From: Budvicia diplopodorum
GTDB taxonomy: Bacteria > Pseudomonadota > Gammaproteobacteria > Enterobacterales > Enterobacteriaceae
Assembly (NCBI RefSeq): GCF_009800925.1
Contig: NZ_WOYF01000020.1
Coordinates: 1-46,308 of the forward strand
DNA length: 46,308 nucleotides
Direction: 5' to 3'
The position numbers and the translations under genes are program-made. Under the pieces are notes generated by a model. The model searched no databases. It saw nothing but the letters and a program-made list of their open reading frames with translations, and was not told the DNA's origin. Positions within the stretch are counted from its first letter, which is position 1. Each line of letters opens with the position of its first letter. Positions 29,884 to 38,990 of this stretch are shown here, one piece after another.

Positions 29884-30135
29884 TTAGGTAGAATTAATTT
29901 CAGGGACAGATCGGCATTTCATTTTTCCATATTACACAACTTGCTATTTCTGGTTATGTGGGATAATAGCAGGTATGCCTTTTTAAGATTAAAAGCAATT
30001 TATCATTAATTATTAAATAGCATCGCAGTAATATTATTTATAAAGTCAACGTATAACATGCATCATAAATATGTAGGGATGTTGGGAGCTATAAACTCCC
30101 AATATGAGGCTTGAATGTCAGGAAATAGTGATGGC
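29884..30135. other. Spacer between IS remnant and regulator gene
   Basis: 252 bases without an ORF, AT-rich. The segment CAGGGACAGATCGGCATTTC just after the transposase end may be what is left of the element's right end. No terminal repeat could be matched. Confidence 0.4.
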
Positions 30136-30657
30136 CTATTTTATATTAAGCCTATCAATCAGTGTTTGTATTCCAAGAGTATTAATAATATTAAGAATAA
30201 GAAGAGATAAAATAAAAACAACAATAACGGTAACAACGGCAATCAGTAGATTACTCTTGTTCACCACTCCTAAAATCTTAGAGCCTATGTGAACATTGTC
30301 TTGGTGATGAATGCTATCGTCACTCTGGTATCTCATATCATTATTAATATCGTCATCTTCGCCACTAAAGATGTAGCCCATATTTCTTTTGGTTTTGATC
30401 AAATGTTCGATAGACAAATTTTTCATAACCCTTCTAATTTTATGGGTTAGTTGAACCACATTCTCATCATTACCCTCAGTAACCCCCCATATCACCTCAG
30501 ATATTTCCTGTTTAGTTACTACTCTCCCTCTATTATCAATTAATAGTTTTAAGAGTTTCATTTCCATCTCAGACAGATATACTGAGAAATCACCTTTCCG
30601 AAGGAAGTAACTCTCAAAATCAAATACTACACCTTCTATTATTATCCTGTTATTCAT
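30136..30657 (-). CDS. ToxR/CadC-type transmembrane transcriptional regulator
   Basis: 173 residues. The N-terminal OmpR/PhoB winged helix (residues about 5-100) includes SVYLSEMEMKLLKLLIDNRGRVVTKQEISEVIWG, VVQLTHKIRRVMKN and IKTKRNMGYIF. A polar linker follows, and one membrane helix (about 135-157, LLIAVVTVIVVFILSLLIL). Only about 16 residues remain outside, so a sensory periplasmic domain is essentially absent. ToxR-like proteins activate virulence genes from the membrane. It is convergent with the CDT pair and divergent from the patatin gene, so both are possible targets. AT-rich like its neighbours. Confidence 0.85.
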   Translation of the reverse strand: MNNRIIIEGVVFDFESYFLRKGDFSVYLSEMEMKLLKLLIDNRGRVVTKQEISEVIWGVTEGNDENVVQLTHKIRRVMKNLSIEHLIKTKRNMGYIFSGEDDDINNDMRYQSDDSIHHQDNVHIGSKILGVVNKSNLLIAVVTVIVVFILSLLILNIINTLGIQTLIDRLNIK

Positions 30658-31079
30658 TATACACCTCCATATTTACATTGATGATACTGGCATATCGTAT
30701 TTTCCTCTGAATTACACTCAATGCAGACAATAACAACGGTACATCAAAATAACTATTACTTATCAGGATAACGCTAATGGATTAACAATCATAATAAAAA
30801 ATCTCATTTAAACACGCAATGGATGCAATAAATCTTTAATAATTATTATATTTTATTAATTATAATTATCTTTTTGCTTGGAGCTAACCAAATCATTATA
30901 TTTAGAATAATGATTTTGCGTTGGTTAAATATTAATTCTGGGAGTTATATAAACCTTGGTTATTAATCCGCAGAGAATCTATAAGAGTAATTTTATAGAT
31001 GAAAATGGGCGTTCTTATTATTCATTAATGATACTGGTTATATATTAACTAAGATCATACTATTAAAGGGAATAGGGTT
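30658..31079. other. Divergent AT-rich spacer between regulator and patatin genes
   Basis: 422 bases with no ORF. It contains an interrupted inverted repeat: AACCAAATCATTAT (30886-30899) against ATAATGAT (30907-30914) and TTGGTT (30921-30926), with a TTTGCG interruption. Such a symmetrical site between divergent promoters is a candidate operator. Promoter hexamers cannot be picked reliably in this AT-rich DNA. Confidence 0.5.
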
Positions 31080-32045
31080 ATGAGCTATAATTTTAGCAAT
31101 CTTGTTTTTGAGGGCGGTGGCGTGAAGAGCGTCGCTTATTTAGGCGCATTTGAAGTGCTTACTAAACGAGGAATAATAAACAATATCATTAGAACCGGAG
31201 GGACATCCTCCGGGGCTCTATGGGCGACGATTATTAGCTTAGGCTATACGTTAGAAGAAGCCGAAAAGATATTATGGGATCTGGATTTCAGCGAATTTAT
31301 GGATGATACATGGGGTGTTGTCAGGGATACCAATAGGCTATTGAGTAAATTTGGCTGGTATCAGGGAGAATATCTCAGAAGCTGGATTGGTGATTTAATT
31401 GGTCGAAAAACTGGGAACAGTGAAGCTACTTTCTATGATATGGATATTATGAAGAAAGAGAAGGGATTCAAATTGCTTTATCTCATTGGCACTAATTTAT
31501 CGACATCCTCTCAAGAAATATTCTCGGCTGAGCATACGCCACAAATGATCGTTGCCGATGCAATGAGGATCTCAATGTCAATTCCACTATTTTTTGTTCC
31601 GATCAATAGCCAACGTGGAGACGTATATATTGATGGCGGCGTGGTGAATAATTATCCCATCAAACTATTCGATAGCAGGAGATATATATATACCACCTGC
31701 CGATTACCCAAGAGATTTACTTCCAATAGCATATATAATGAGGAGACGCTGGGTTTCAGGCTAGATACGAAAGAAGAAATTTCTAATTTCAGGAACAACA
31801 TCAATGAGCATGCAAAAATTAATAATATTATTGATTATGCGCAGGCGCTTGTTCATACGGTTCTTGATGCTCAGGAATTAAGCCATGCTTTAAGCGATGA
31901 TAAGCAAAGAACCATTTATATCGATACTCTGGACGTCAAAACGACAGATTTTCATCTGACTGACGAGAATAAGATAGCGTTGGTTAAATCGGGGCGTGAG
32001 TGTACGGAAGACTATTTCCGTTGGTATGACCGTAAAATAAGATAA
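31080..32045 (+). CDS. Patatin-like phospholipase
   Basis: 321 residues. The patatin fold shows the oxyanion loop FEGGGVKSVAYLGAFEVL, the nucleophile elbow GTSSG (residues 41-45, Ser43), and the catalytic Asp in DGG (185-187), within YIDGGVVNNYPI. The third G of the usual GGGxKG loop is followed by Lys-Ser here. The DAMRISMSIPLFF segment is also typical. It should hydrolyse phospholipid acyl chains. No signal peptide is seen, so it acts in the cytosol or leaves by a specialised secretion system. The neighbouring toxin and regulator suggest a virulence role, which is inference. No cyclic-nucleotide synthase is nearby, so a CBASS effector is unlikely. Confidence 0.85.
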   Translation: MSYNFSNLVFEGGGVKSVAYLGAFEVLTKRGIINNIIRTGGTSSGALWATIISLGYTLEEAEKILWDLDFSEFMDDTWGVVRDTNRLLSKFGWYQGEYLRSWIGDLIGRKTGNSEATFYDMDIMKKEKGFKLLYLIGTNLSTSSQEIFSAEHTPQMIVADAMRISMSIPLFFVPINSQRGDVYIDGGVVNNYPIKLFDSRRYIYTTCRLPKRFTSNSIYNEETLGFRLDTKEEISNFRNNINEHAKINNIIDYAQALVHTVLDAQELSHALSDDKQRTIYIDTLDVKTTDFHLTDENKIALVKSGRECTEDYFRWYDRKIR

Positions 32046-32110
32046 TCGATATTCTTTCGAAGTATTAGGTTCAGGTCGGTAGGGTGCAGGAACACAGTTT
32101 TGATTAGAGT

Positions 32111-32150
32111 AAAAAATAACGGCAGACCGATTTCTATTCGGCTGCCGTTA
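32111..32150 (-). terminator. Rho-independent terminator of the DUF1523 gene
   Basis: An interrupted stem AACGGCAG-A-CCGA / TCGG-CTGCCGTT (32118-32149) is followed on the minus strand by ATTTTTT. It ends the minus-strand gene at 32173 and lies beyond the patatin stop. Confidence 0.85.
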
Positions 32151-32172
32151 AGCATTGTTAATTTACTTCAGA

Positions 32173-32742
32173 TTACTCAACAATTGAGCCGTCAGGGCGG
32201 GCCAGTTCTCTGCGTTCTCTTCTGCGGCGAATCATCATTGGAATCGCTAGCTGCACTAAAATAAGCGCCAGCCAGATAATCCAGCCTGCGAATTTCAAAA
32301 TGGTATAGAACGAAAAGGTTGATGCGCCAAAGCCTTCAACGGGCTTAATGGATACGATGTTTTTAAACATATTCACCATATTGAAGCGCCATCCGTAATA
32401 GACAATGCGCGACATTTGATTTGCATCGTTGGCAGACTGGGCCTGAGCCTGAATATCGGCACTGTTAAATTTGAAGTACCACGGAACGCTCCAGCCAGTA
32501 TCTTCGTTACGGTATACCATGATCTTCTTATTCACGTCGCTGGTATAAATATAGTAAACGTCACGGGTTGGGCCATCGGCCGGATTATCGGCAGAAATAG
32601 GGCCGTCGTTATCAACGCGTTTTACTTCAGAACCGGTTATTTTGACAATATCTGTTGATGGTAAATAGTACAAACACAGCATGGCCGTGCCGATAGCAAA
32701 ACACAGGATGTAGCCGATAAAAATCTTTTTCATTAATGACAT
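32173..32742 (-). CDS. DUF1523 family membrane protein
   Basis: 189 residues. A first membrane helix (about 5-27) is followed by a periplasmic domain with VKITGSEVKRVDNDG, TRDVYYIYTSDVNKKIMVYRNEDTGW and a WRFNMVNMFKNIVSIKPV segment. A second membrane helix (about 148-170) and a basic tail RRRRERREL complete it. The pattern is that of DUF1523. The function is unknown. Composition resembles the backbone rather than the island, so the island probably ends between the patatin gene and this one. Confidence 0.82.
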   Translation of the reverse strand: MSLMKKIFIGYILCFAIGTAMLCLYYLPSTDIVKITGSEVKRVDNDGPISADNPADGPTRDVYYIYTSDVNKKIMVYRNEDTGWSVPWYFKFNSADIQAQAQSANDANQMSRIVYYGWRFNMVNMFKNIVSIKPVEGFGASTFSFYTILKFAGWIIWLALILVQLAIPMMIRRRRERRELARPDGSIVE

Positions 32743-32865
32743 AGGAATCCACTTATCATGACGGTTTAGGGTGGCTTATGCTGAATAATGCATCCAATCA
32801 TTGTATGTCATTGTTGTATCACATGCATGGGGAAAAATGAACGTGCAGGAATTTAAGACAATAAA

Positions 32866-32908
32866 AAGCCCGATAAGCATGAAACGTAAATAAGGGCTTA
32901 TCGGGCCA
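32866..32908 (-). terminator. Rho-independent terminator downstream of ybjL
   Basis: Perfect 11-bp stem GCCCGATAAGC (32868-32878) / GCTTATCGGGC (32896-32906). On the minus strand a TTTTTATT run follows it. It lies 126 bases past the ybjL stop. Confidence 0.8.
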
Positions 32909-33033
32909 ACCTCAATGAGGGAGTTCTAAAGTAAAGCAGTGGCACTAATTAAGACGCTGACGGTGATAAATAGTTCATCTCAAATATAATAAATTTGAAA
33001 AAAATCTATAACCAGCTAATTAACAATAAATTT

Positions 33034-34719
33034 TTATAAAAATTCAGGCCAAATAATAACGATCAGTGAACCTGCTAGGGTCAGTAACACGTTGGCGATG
33101 GCATAAGTCCCTGCATATCCTAACGCCGGAATGTTACTGCGCGAGGCATCGCTGATAATCTCCATGGCCGGAGCACAGGTACGGGCGCCCATAATGGCTC
33201 CGAATAGCAATGCACGGTTCATGCGCAGTACATAAGCGCCAAACAGATAACAAATCACTACCGGCGCTAAGCTGACGATCAATCCGGCAATCAAAATCTG
33301 ACCGCCAACCAGCCCCAGATTATGGCTAATTCCGCTACCGGCACTCAGACCGACACCGGCCATAAATACCATTAGACCAAACTCTTTAACCATATTTAGC
33401 GCACCCTGAGGGATGTAGCCGAAAGTCGGGTGGTTGGCCCGCATAAAGCCCAGCATGATGCCTGAGAATAATAATCCGGCGGCATTACCGATACCAAATG
33501 AGAAATTACTGAACTGGAAGGTAATTTGGCCAATCATCAAACCTAGAATAAAGAAGGCGCAGAAGGCCAGCAGATCGGTAACCTGACTGTGAATGGAGAT
33601 GAAACCAATGCGGTCGGCCACGCCTTTTACCCGATGCGCATCGCCGCTAATTTGCAGAACATCGCCTTTATTTAAAACGATATTGTCGTCAATCGGCATT
33701 TCAATCTGACTGCGAATGACCCGATTAAGGAAACAGCCGTGATCGGTCAGATTGATTTGGCTTAGGCGTTTTCCTACGGCATTATTGTTTTTAACCACAA
33801 TCTCTTCGGTCACGATGCGGGTATCTAATAAATCACGCTCAAAAACCTCTTTGCCGTTGCGAAAGCTAGGATCTAAACGGGCGTGCGCATCAGGGTAACC
33901 AACCAGCGCGATTTCATCATTGATTTGCAATACCGCATCGCCATCGGGCGAGGCAATGATTCCGTTACGGCGGATACGCTCGATATAGCAGCCGGTCTGA
34001 CGATAAATACCTAACTCACGCAGGTTTTTCCCCGCAGCCCAAGCCACCAGTTCAGAACCGACCCGATAGGCTCGGATAACCGGAAGGTAGACTTTACGCT
34101 GGCTGTTATGATCTAAACCGCGCTCTCTGGCAATTTGTTGGGCACAGGTAGGAAGATCCTGGCGCTGTAGCTTAGGTAAATAGCGGGAGGCAAAAACCAG
34201 ACTGACCAAACCAATCAAATAGGTTAATGCATAGCCCAGACTGAGGTGATCTTGAGCCGCGGCAAGCTGTTGAGCATTGTCCGTGGTGTGCCTTAACGCA
34301 TCGCCTGCACCGACCAATACTGGCGTTGAAGTCATCGAGCCGGCTAGCATTCCTGCGGTCAGGCCGATATCCCATTTAAGGAATTTACCGATGCCAAGCG
34401 CGATGCACATTGCGCTACCAACTAGCACCAGTGCCAGCATCAAATAGTTTTTACCGTCTCGAAAGAAAATAGCAAAAAAGTTTGGCCCGGCTTCCACGCC
34501 AACGCAGAAAATAAATAGCATAAAGCCTAAGCTTAGCGCTTCAGTATTGAGCTCGAAATGCTGTTGACCAAGCAGTAGGGATACCACTAATACGCCGATG
34601 GAACTACCTAGCTGAATAGAACCTAACTTTATCTTTCCTAAGCATAAGCCTAATGCTAATACGACGAATAACAGGAGGATATAGTTACTGTTCAGTAGGC
34701 CGATAATATCAATATTCAC
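33034..34719 (-). CDS. ybjL: Putative transporter YbjL (AspT/YidE family)
   Basis: 561 residues, identical in length to E. coli YbjL. Two membrane domains of the AspT/YidE type (N-terminal residues about 1-180 with [26 protein letters not shown] and [20 protein letters not shown]-terminal about 380-561 with [20 protein letters not shown]) flank two RCK_C/TrkA_C regulatory domains (about 205-370). The substrate is unknown; relatives exchange aspartate and alanine. In E. coli ybjL is next to ybjM and grxA, while here it is separated from grxA by rlmC, rimO and the island. Confidence 0.93.
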   Translation of the reverse strand: MNIDIIGLLNSNYILLLFVVLALGLCLGKIKLGSIQLGSSIGVLVVSLLLGQQHFELNTEALSLGFMLFIFCVGVEAGPNFFAIFFRDGKNYLMLALVLVGSAMCIALGIGKFLKWDIGLTAGMLAGSMTSTPVLVGAGDALRHTTDNAQQLAAAQDHLSLGYALTYLIGLVSLVFASRYLPKLQRQDLPTCAQQIARERGLDHNSQRKVYLPVIRAYRVGSELVAWAAGKNLRELGIYRQTGCYIERIRRNGIIASPDGDAVLQINDEIALVGYPDAHARLDPSFRNGKEVFERDLLDTRIVTEEIVVKNNNAVGKRLSQINLTDHGCFLNRVIRSQIEMPIDDNIVLNKGDVLQISGDAHRVKGVADRIGFISIHSQVTDLLAFCAFFILGLMIGQITFQFSNFSFGIGNAAGLLFSGIMLGFMRANHPTFGYIPQGALNMVKEFGLMVFMAGVGLSAGSGISHNLGLVGGQILIAGLIVSLAPVVICYLFGAYVLRMNRALLFGAIMGARTCAPAMEIISDASRSNIPALGYAGTYAIANVLLTLAGSLIVIIWPEFL

Positions 34720-34785
34720 AATGTTAACTTTACGGTTATCTGCGGTTGGTTGAGAAAAGAAGCAATGTTATATCACCACACATAA

Positions 34786-34830
34786 AAAGAGCCTTGCGTT
34801 AATGATCAAATCACGAAAGCAAGGCTTTTA
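34786..34830. terminator. Terminator between znuB and ybjL
   Basis: Stem GCCTTGC (34791-34797) / GCAAGGC (34819-34825), with TTTTA after it on the plus strand and CTTTTTATG on the minus strand. On the minus strand it can end the znuCB transcript about 107 bases after znuB. Confidence 0.65.
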
Positions 34831-34931
34831 TATGCTGCTATTTTAAACGCTATTGTGGCCCGATTTATACTAAAATCTTCGGTTTTCTATTGGCCAATGG
34901 TAAAAAAATTTTGTTGTTATTTTCCATTATG

Positions 34932-35717
34932 TTAATCCGTCTGTTTCTTTATCAGGCTAAGAATAAACAAACAGCAGGAGCAAAGCACAACGGAAGGGCC
35001 CGCGGGCGTGTCATAGAAAGATGAGAAGGTTAACCCACCGGTTACGGCAATTATGCCAATTATCACTGCAAAACCAGCCATTTGTTCTGGCGTGCGGGAA
35101 AAGCGTCGGGCGGTGGCAGCCGGAATGATCAGCAATGACGTAATAATCAGCGCTCCGACAAATTTCATTGCCAGACCAATAGTGAGCGCCGTGACCAGCA
35201 TCAGTAATAACCGTACCCGCTCGGGGTTTATGCCATCTACGTGAGCAAGCTCAGGGCTAACGGTTACTGACAGTAACGGGCGCCATTGCCACCAAAGCGT
35301 AAGTAATACGATTACTACACCGGCAGCAATCATCCACAGGTCGGTCATGGTGACAGACAGCAGATCGCCAAACAGGTAAGCCATCAGGTCAACTCTGACG
35401 TTAGACATCAGGCTGATGGTGACCAAGCCCAGCGAGAGTGAGCTATGGGCCAGAATACCGAGTAGGGTATCTACGGCAAACTGTGGGCGGCGTTCAAGCC
35501 ATACCAATCCGATAGCTAAAAGCAGCGTAATAACGATAACCGCGTAAAAAGGATTGATGTTTAACAATAGTCCAAAGGCTACGCCCAACAGTGAGGAGTG
35601 GGCTAACGTATCGCCAAAATAGGACATTCGACGCCAGACAACAAACGACCCCAACGGACCGGCAGCTAACGCCAGTAAAACACCCGCCATCCACCCCGGA
35701 AATAACAGTTCAATCAT
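34932..35717 (-). CDS. znuB: Zinc ABC transporter permease ZnuB
   Basis: 261 residues from the ATG at 35717, identical in length to E. coli ZnuB; the longer upstream frame lies inside znuC. It has about eight membrane helices, starting [45 protein letters not shown]. The ABC-3 features [11 protein letters not shown] and [19 protein letters not shown] are present. The start overlaps the znuC end by eight bases, so translation is coupled. It forms the inner-membrane channel of high-affinity zinc uptake. Confidence 0.95.
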   Translation of the reverse strand: MIELLFPGWMAGVLLALAAGPLGSFVVWRRMSYFGDTLAHSSLLGVAFGLLLNINPFYAVIVITLLLAIGLVWLERRPQFAVDTLLGILAHSSLSLGLVTISLMSNVRVDLMAYLFGDLLSVTMTDLWMIAAGVVIVLLTLWWQWRPLLSVTVSPELAHVDGINPERVRLLLMLVTALTIGLAMKFVGALIITSLLIIPAATARRFSRTPEQMAGFAVIIGIIAVTGGLTFSSFYDTPAGPSVVLCSCCLFILSLIKKQTD

Positions 35718-36477
35718 GTTTATTGCCGCCTGAATTCTTAAGAATAATACGGCCTTTAAGGTCGTGCTGATGGTTATGATGATGGTGATAAACGGCCAGC
35801 TTTTGAGCTCCGCGTTGGCCAAACATCGCAATAAATTCCGGATGCTCTGAAACCGCCTCAGGGGCACCTGAGCAGCATATGTGCTGATTAAGGCAAAGCA
35901 CTTCATCGGTTTTTGCCATCACTAAATGCAGGTCATGAGATACCATAAGAACCCCGCAGTTCAGCTCCGAACGTAGTTTCTCAATTAAATCATACAGCGC
36001 CAGCTGGCCGTTAATATCCACGCCTTGCGTAGGCTCATCGAGCACTAACAGCTGCGGGCGATTTAACAAAGCTCGGGCTAACAGCACTCGCTGGGTTTCA
36101 CCGCCGGATAGCTTCTGCATCGGCATGTTTAGCAGATGCTTAGCCTGCACGCGGTTGAGGGCGGGAATGATATCCGCCTTCTTTACGCCGGGCCGAAGGC
36201 GCATAAAGCGATCGACGGTTAGCGGCAGCGTTGGGTCGAGGTGAAGTTTTTGTGGAACGTATCCGATGCGTAATCCTGCAGGATAGTTCATTTTTCCAGC
36301 GGAGGGCGTAACCAGGCCGAGTACCACGCGTACTAGCGTTGATTTCCCCGCGCCGTTCGGGCCGATCACTGTCAATATCTGCCCCGCGTTTAGCGTAAGC
36401 GAAACGTTAGACAGCACCTTGCGGCTACCGAAAACAACAGAGATATGTTCTAAACTAAGCAAACTGGACATATTCAT
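35710..36477 (-). CDS. znuC: Zinc ABC transporter ATP-binding protein ZnuC
   Basis: 255 residues. Walker [10 protein letters not shown], signature [16 protein letters not shown], Walker [13 protein letters not shown] and the switch histidine in VSHDLHLV are all present. The C-terminal tail carries a His-rich run ([11 protein letters not shown]) typical of enterobacterial ZnuC. It energises zinc import through ZnuB. It is divergent from znuA across a 75-base spacer holding the Zur site, and is first in znuCB. Confidence 0.96.
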   Translation of the reverse strand: MNMSSLLSLEHISVVFGSRKVLSNVSLTLNAGQILTVIGPNGAGKSTLVRVVLGLVTPSAGKMNYPAGLRIGYVPQKLHLDPTLPLTVDRFMRLRPGVKKADIIPALNRVQAKHLLNMPMQKLSGGETQRVLLARALLNRPQLLVLDEPTQGVDINGQLALYDLIEKLRSELNCGVLMVSHDLHLVMAKTDEVLCLNQHICCSGAPEAVSEHPEFIAMFGQRGAQKLAVYHHHHNHQHDLKGRIILKNSGGNKHD

Positions 36478-36495
36478 TTTTCTTGCAGAATTTAC

Positions 36496-36518
36496 GATAT
36501 GTTATAATATAACATATC
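36496..36518. promoter_or_regulatory. Zur operator between znuC and znuA
   Basis: A perfect 23-bp palindrome: half-site GATATGTTATA, central A, half-site TATAACATATC. It matches the enterobacterial Zur consensus (GAAATGTTATANTATAACATTTC). It overlaps the only space available for both divergent promoters, so zinc-loaded Zur should repress znuA and znuCB together. Confidence 0.93.
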
Positions 36519-36552
36519 GATGACAATGACTATTATGATGAGGTTAAAATAA

Positions 36553-37503
36553 ATGCAGCGTATCTCAAATGCTAAATGGCTAAACCGTGCGGTACTGGCA
36601 AGCACCTTTGTTATGGCTGGCATAGCAACTCAAGCTTCAGCGGCGGTTTTAACGACAACGAAACCTCTCGGGTTCATTGCTTCAGCAATTACTGACGGCA
36701 TAATGCCTACTGAAGTTCTGCTTCCGGATGGCGCATCGCCGCATGATTATGCTCTTCGCCCGTCAGATGTCCAGCGTTTACGTTCTGCCGATTTGGTTAT
36801 CTGGGTTGGCCCGGATATGGAAGCTTTTCTGACTAAACCACTGCAGCAAATCGATGAAAAGAAAAAAATAGCCCTATCTGAACTGAGTTCCGTCAAACCA
36901 TTATTAAGCAAAGGAACGGAACAGGAAGAGCACGATGACCATTCTCAGCACGATCATGCTGACAGTGACGGACATGACCACGATCATGGTGATTACGATA
37001 TGCACCTCTGGATGTCACCGGAGATTGCAAAGCGGTCAGCTATCGCTATTCATGACCAATTATTGGAACTTATGCCTCAAAATAAGGCCAAATTAGATGC
37101 TAATCTTCATCAGTTTGAGCAAGAACTCGAGCAAACAAAAGAAAAAGTTGTTAACATACTGCAGCCGTTGCACGGCAAAGGGTATTTTGTTTTTCACGAC
37201 GCGTATGGTTATTTCGAAAAAGCCTTTGGCTTAAGCCAAGCAGGGCACTTTACCGTGAATCCAGAAATCCAGCCGGGAGCGCAACGTTTACACCAAATTA
37301 GAACACAGTTGGTTGAGCATAAAGCCGTTTGCGTTTTTGCTGAGCCACAATTCCAGCCAGCCGTAATCAATGCTGTCGCCCAAGGAACAGATGTACGTAT
37401 CAGGACATTGGATCCGCTAGGCAGCAATATCGCGTTAGGTAAAGATAGCTATGTAAAGTTTCTAACTCAGCTATCCCAACAGTTTGCCGGCTGTCTGGAG
37501 TAA
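36553..37503 (+). CDS. znuA: Periplasmic zinc-binding protein ZnuA
   Basis: 316 residues (310 in E. coli). The signal peptide ends QASA (about residue 30). The cluster A-I receptor fold has [22 protein letters not shown], the first zinc His in SPHDY, a His/Asp-rich loop (about 126-146, [20 protein letters not shown]) and the later metal ligands in [11 protein letters not shown] and a C-terminal disulfide. It delivers zinc to ZnuBC. Confidence 0.95.
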   Translation: MQRISNAKWLNRAVLASTFVMAGIATQASAAVLTTTKPLGFIASAITDGIMPTEVLLPDGASPHDYALRPSDVQRLRSADLVIWVGPDMEAFLTKPLQQIDEKKKIALSELSSVKPLLSKGTEQEEHDDHSQHDHADSDGHDHDHGDYDMHLWMSPEIAKRSAIAIHDQLLELMPQNKAKLDANLHQFEQELEQTKEKVVNILQPLHGKGYFVFHDAYGYFEKAFGLSQAGHFTVNPEIQPGAQRLHQIRTQLVEHKAVCVFAEPQFQPAVINAVAQGTDVRIRTLDPLGSNIALGKDSYVKFLTQLSQQFAGCLE

Positions 37504-37523
37504 CAGAACGAGGAATTTGAGTA

Positions 37524-38846
37524 GTGCTCCAAGTAGTTAGAACCATTGCGCTAAAGTATAACAATATGTCACGGGCCCAGCGGTTAACGTTTGGGGCCCT
37601 GTTGTTTCTTACATGGGCCATGTTGGTATGGCAGGCGGCCATTTACCAACCGCAGACCGAAGACACGATTCCCCCTATATCAACCACCACAACTACCTCA
37701 ACCGTTGACGACAGCCAAACGGCCGATAACGCGGAGCCAATGGATCAGCCAACGCCGGATGACGATATTCCTAAAGACGAGCTGGATGAGAAAATCGGCG
37801 GTGAGGTTGTTCCTAACGAATATGTGGTTTCAAGCGGTGATACGCTAAGTTCTATTTTGACCCAGTTTGGCATTGATTCTTCGGACGTTTATTTGTTAAC
37901 CAACAAAAATCCAGCGCTGGCTAACATAAAAATCGGGCAACAGCTGAGCTGGACGTTAAACGATGATGGCGATCTGCAAAGTTTCACCTGGGCGGTTTCC
38001 CGCCGTGAAACTCGGGTTTACCAGCGTAATGGTAATGCTTTTACTGAAACCATTAATACGTTAAAAGGCGAGTGGAAAAATAACGTCTTGACCGGAACGC
38101 TTGACGGAAGCTTTGTTTCCAGCGCCAGAGCTGCCGGGTTAACCAACAGTGAAATCCATGCGGTGACGAAAGCACTGCAATGGCAGCTTGATTTTCGTAA
38201 GTTACGTAAAGGCGATCGTTTTTCGGTGCTGCTTTCCAGAGAGGTTCTGGATGGAAAAAGCGAGCAGAGCCAGCTGATTGGCGTCAGAATGCAGAATTCG
38301 GGTAAAGACTATTACGCGATTCTTTCTAGCGACGGCAAATTCTACGATCGCGAAGGTTCCGGGCTGGCGAAAGGTTTCCTGCGCTATCCGACGCCAAAGC
38401 AATATAAGGTTTCTTCTCCGTTTAACCCTCGTCGATTACACCCGATTACCGGCCGCGTTGCACCTCACAAAGGCGTTGATTTCTCAATGCCGATTGGTTC
38501 GCCCGTTCTGGCCGTTGGCGATGGTGAAGTGGTGGTGGCTAAGTTCAGCGGCGCTGCGGGTAACTATGTCGCTATCCGTCATGGTCGCCAGTACAGCACC
38601 CGTTATATGCATTTGAATAAAATTTTAGTTAAGCAAGGTCAGAAGATTAAGCGCGGAGATCGCATCGCATTATCCGGTAATACCGGCCGTTCCACCGGCC
38701 CACATTTACATTTTGAACTGTGGGTGAACGACCAAGCGGTTAATCCATTGACCGCAACCCTGCCTCGTTCGGAAGGGCTGATTGGTAAAGATCGTTCAGA
38801 TTATATGGCTCTGGCTAAAGAAGTGATTCCTCAACTTCATCTCTGA
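37524..38846 (+). CDS. mepM: Murein DD-endopeptidase MepM
   Basis: 440 residues, as in E. coli. The start is GTG at 37524 with AGGA nine bases upstream. One membrane anchor (about 21-41) is followed by a low-complexity acidic and Thr-rich linker. Next come a LysM domain starting EYVVSSGDTLSSIL (about 99-145) and the OapA-type middle domain. The M23 metallopeptidase has HKGVDF and HLHFELW zinc sites. It cuts peptidoglycan cross-links to allow growth. It lies 20 bases after znuA; in E. coli the same pair is read in one direction, and MepM is zinc-dependent. Confidence 0.94.
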   Translation: MLQVVRTIALKYNNMSRAQRLTFGALLFLTWAMLVWQAAIYQPQTEDTIPPISTTTTTSTVDDSQTADNAEPMDQPTPDDDIPKDELDEKIGGEVVPNEYVVSSGDTLSSILTQFGIDSSDVYLLTNKNPALANIKIGQQLSWTLNDDGDLQSFTWAVSRRETRVYQRNGNAFTETINTLKGEWKNNVLTGTLDGSFVSSARAAGLTNSEIHAVTKALQWQLDFRKLRKGDRFSVLLSREVLDGKSEQSQLIGVRMQNSGKDYYAILSSDGKFYDREGSGLAKGFLRYPTPKQYKVSSPFNPRRLHPITGRVAPHKGVDFSMPIGSPVLAVGDGEVVVAKFSGAAGNYVAIRHGRQYSTRYMHLNKILVKQGQKIKRGDRIALSGNTGRSTGPHLHFELWVNDQAVNPLTATLPRSEGLIGKDRSDYMALAKEVIPQLHL

Positions 38847-38857
38847 TTGTTAAATAA

Positions 38858-38897
38858 AAACGCTACTGAGACAGTTTCTCGGTAGCGTTTTGTTTTT
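38858..38897 (+). terminator. Rho-independent terminator of mepM
   Basis: Stem AACGCTACTGAGA / TTCTCGGTAGCGTT with loop CAGT (one G-T pair) followed by TTGTTTTT. Confidence 0.88.
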
Positions 38898-38990
38898 AAG
38901 CTAGCCGCTGACCAATTTTTTATTTAACTTAATTCGTTGACTACCCGATGGACACCGGATTACTGCTTTCTCTACCTAATGAGCTATGGC

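Noticed and set aside
31080..32045. Patatin as a CBASS (CapV) effector
   Set aside because: No cyclic-nucleotide synthase or CBASS accessory gene is nearby.
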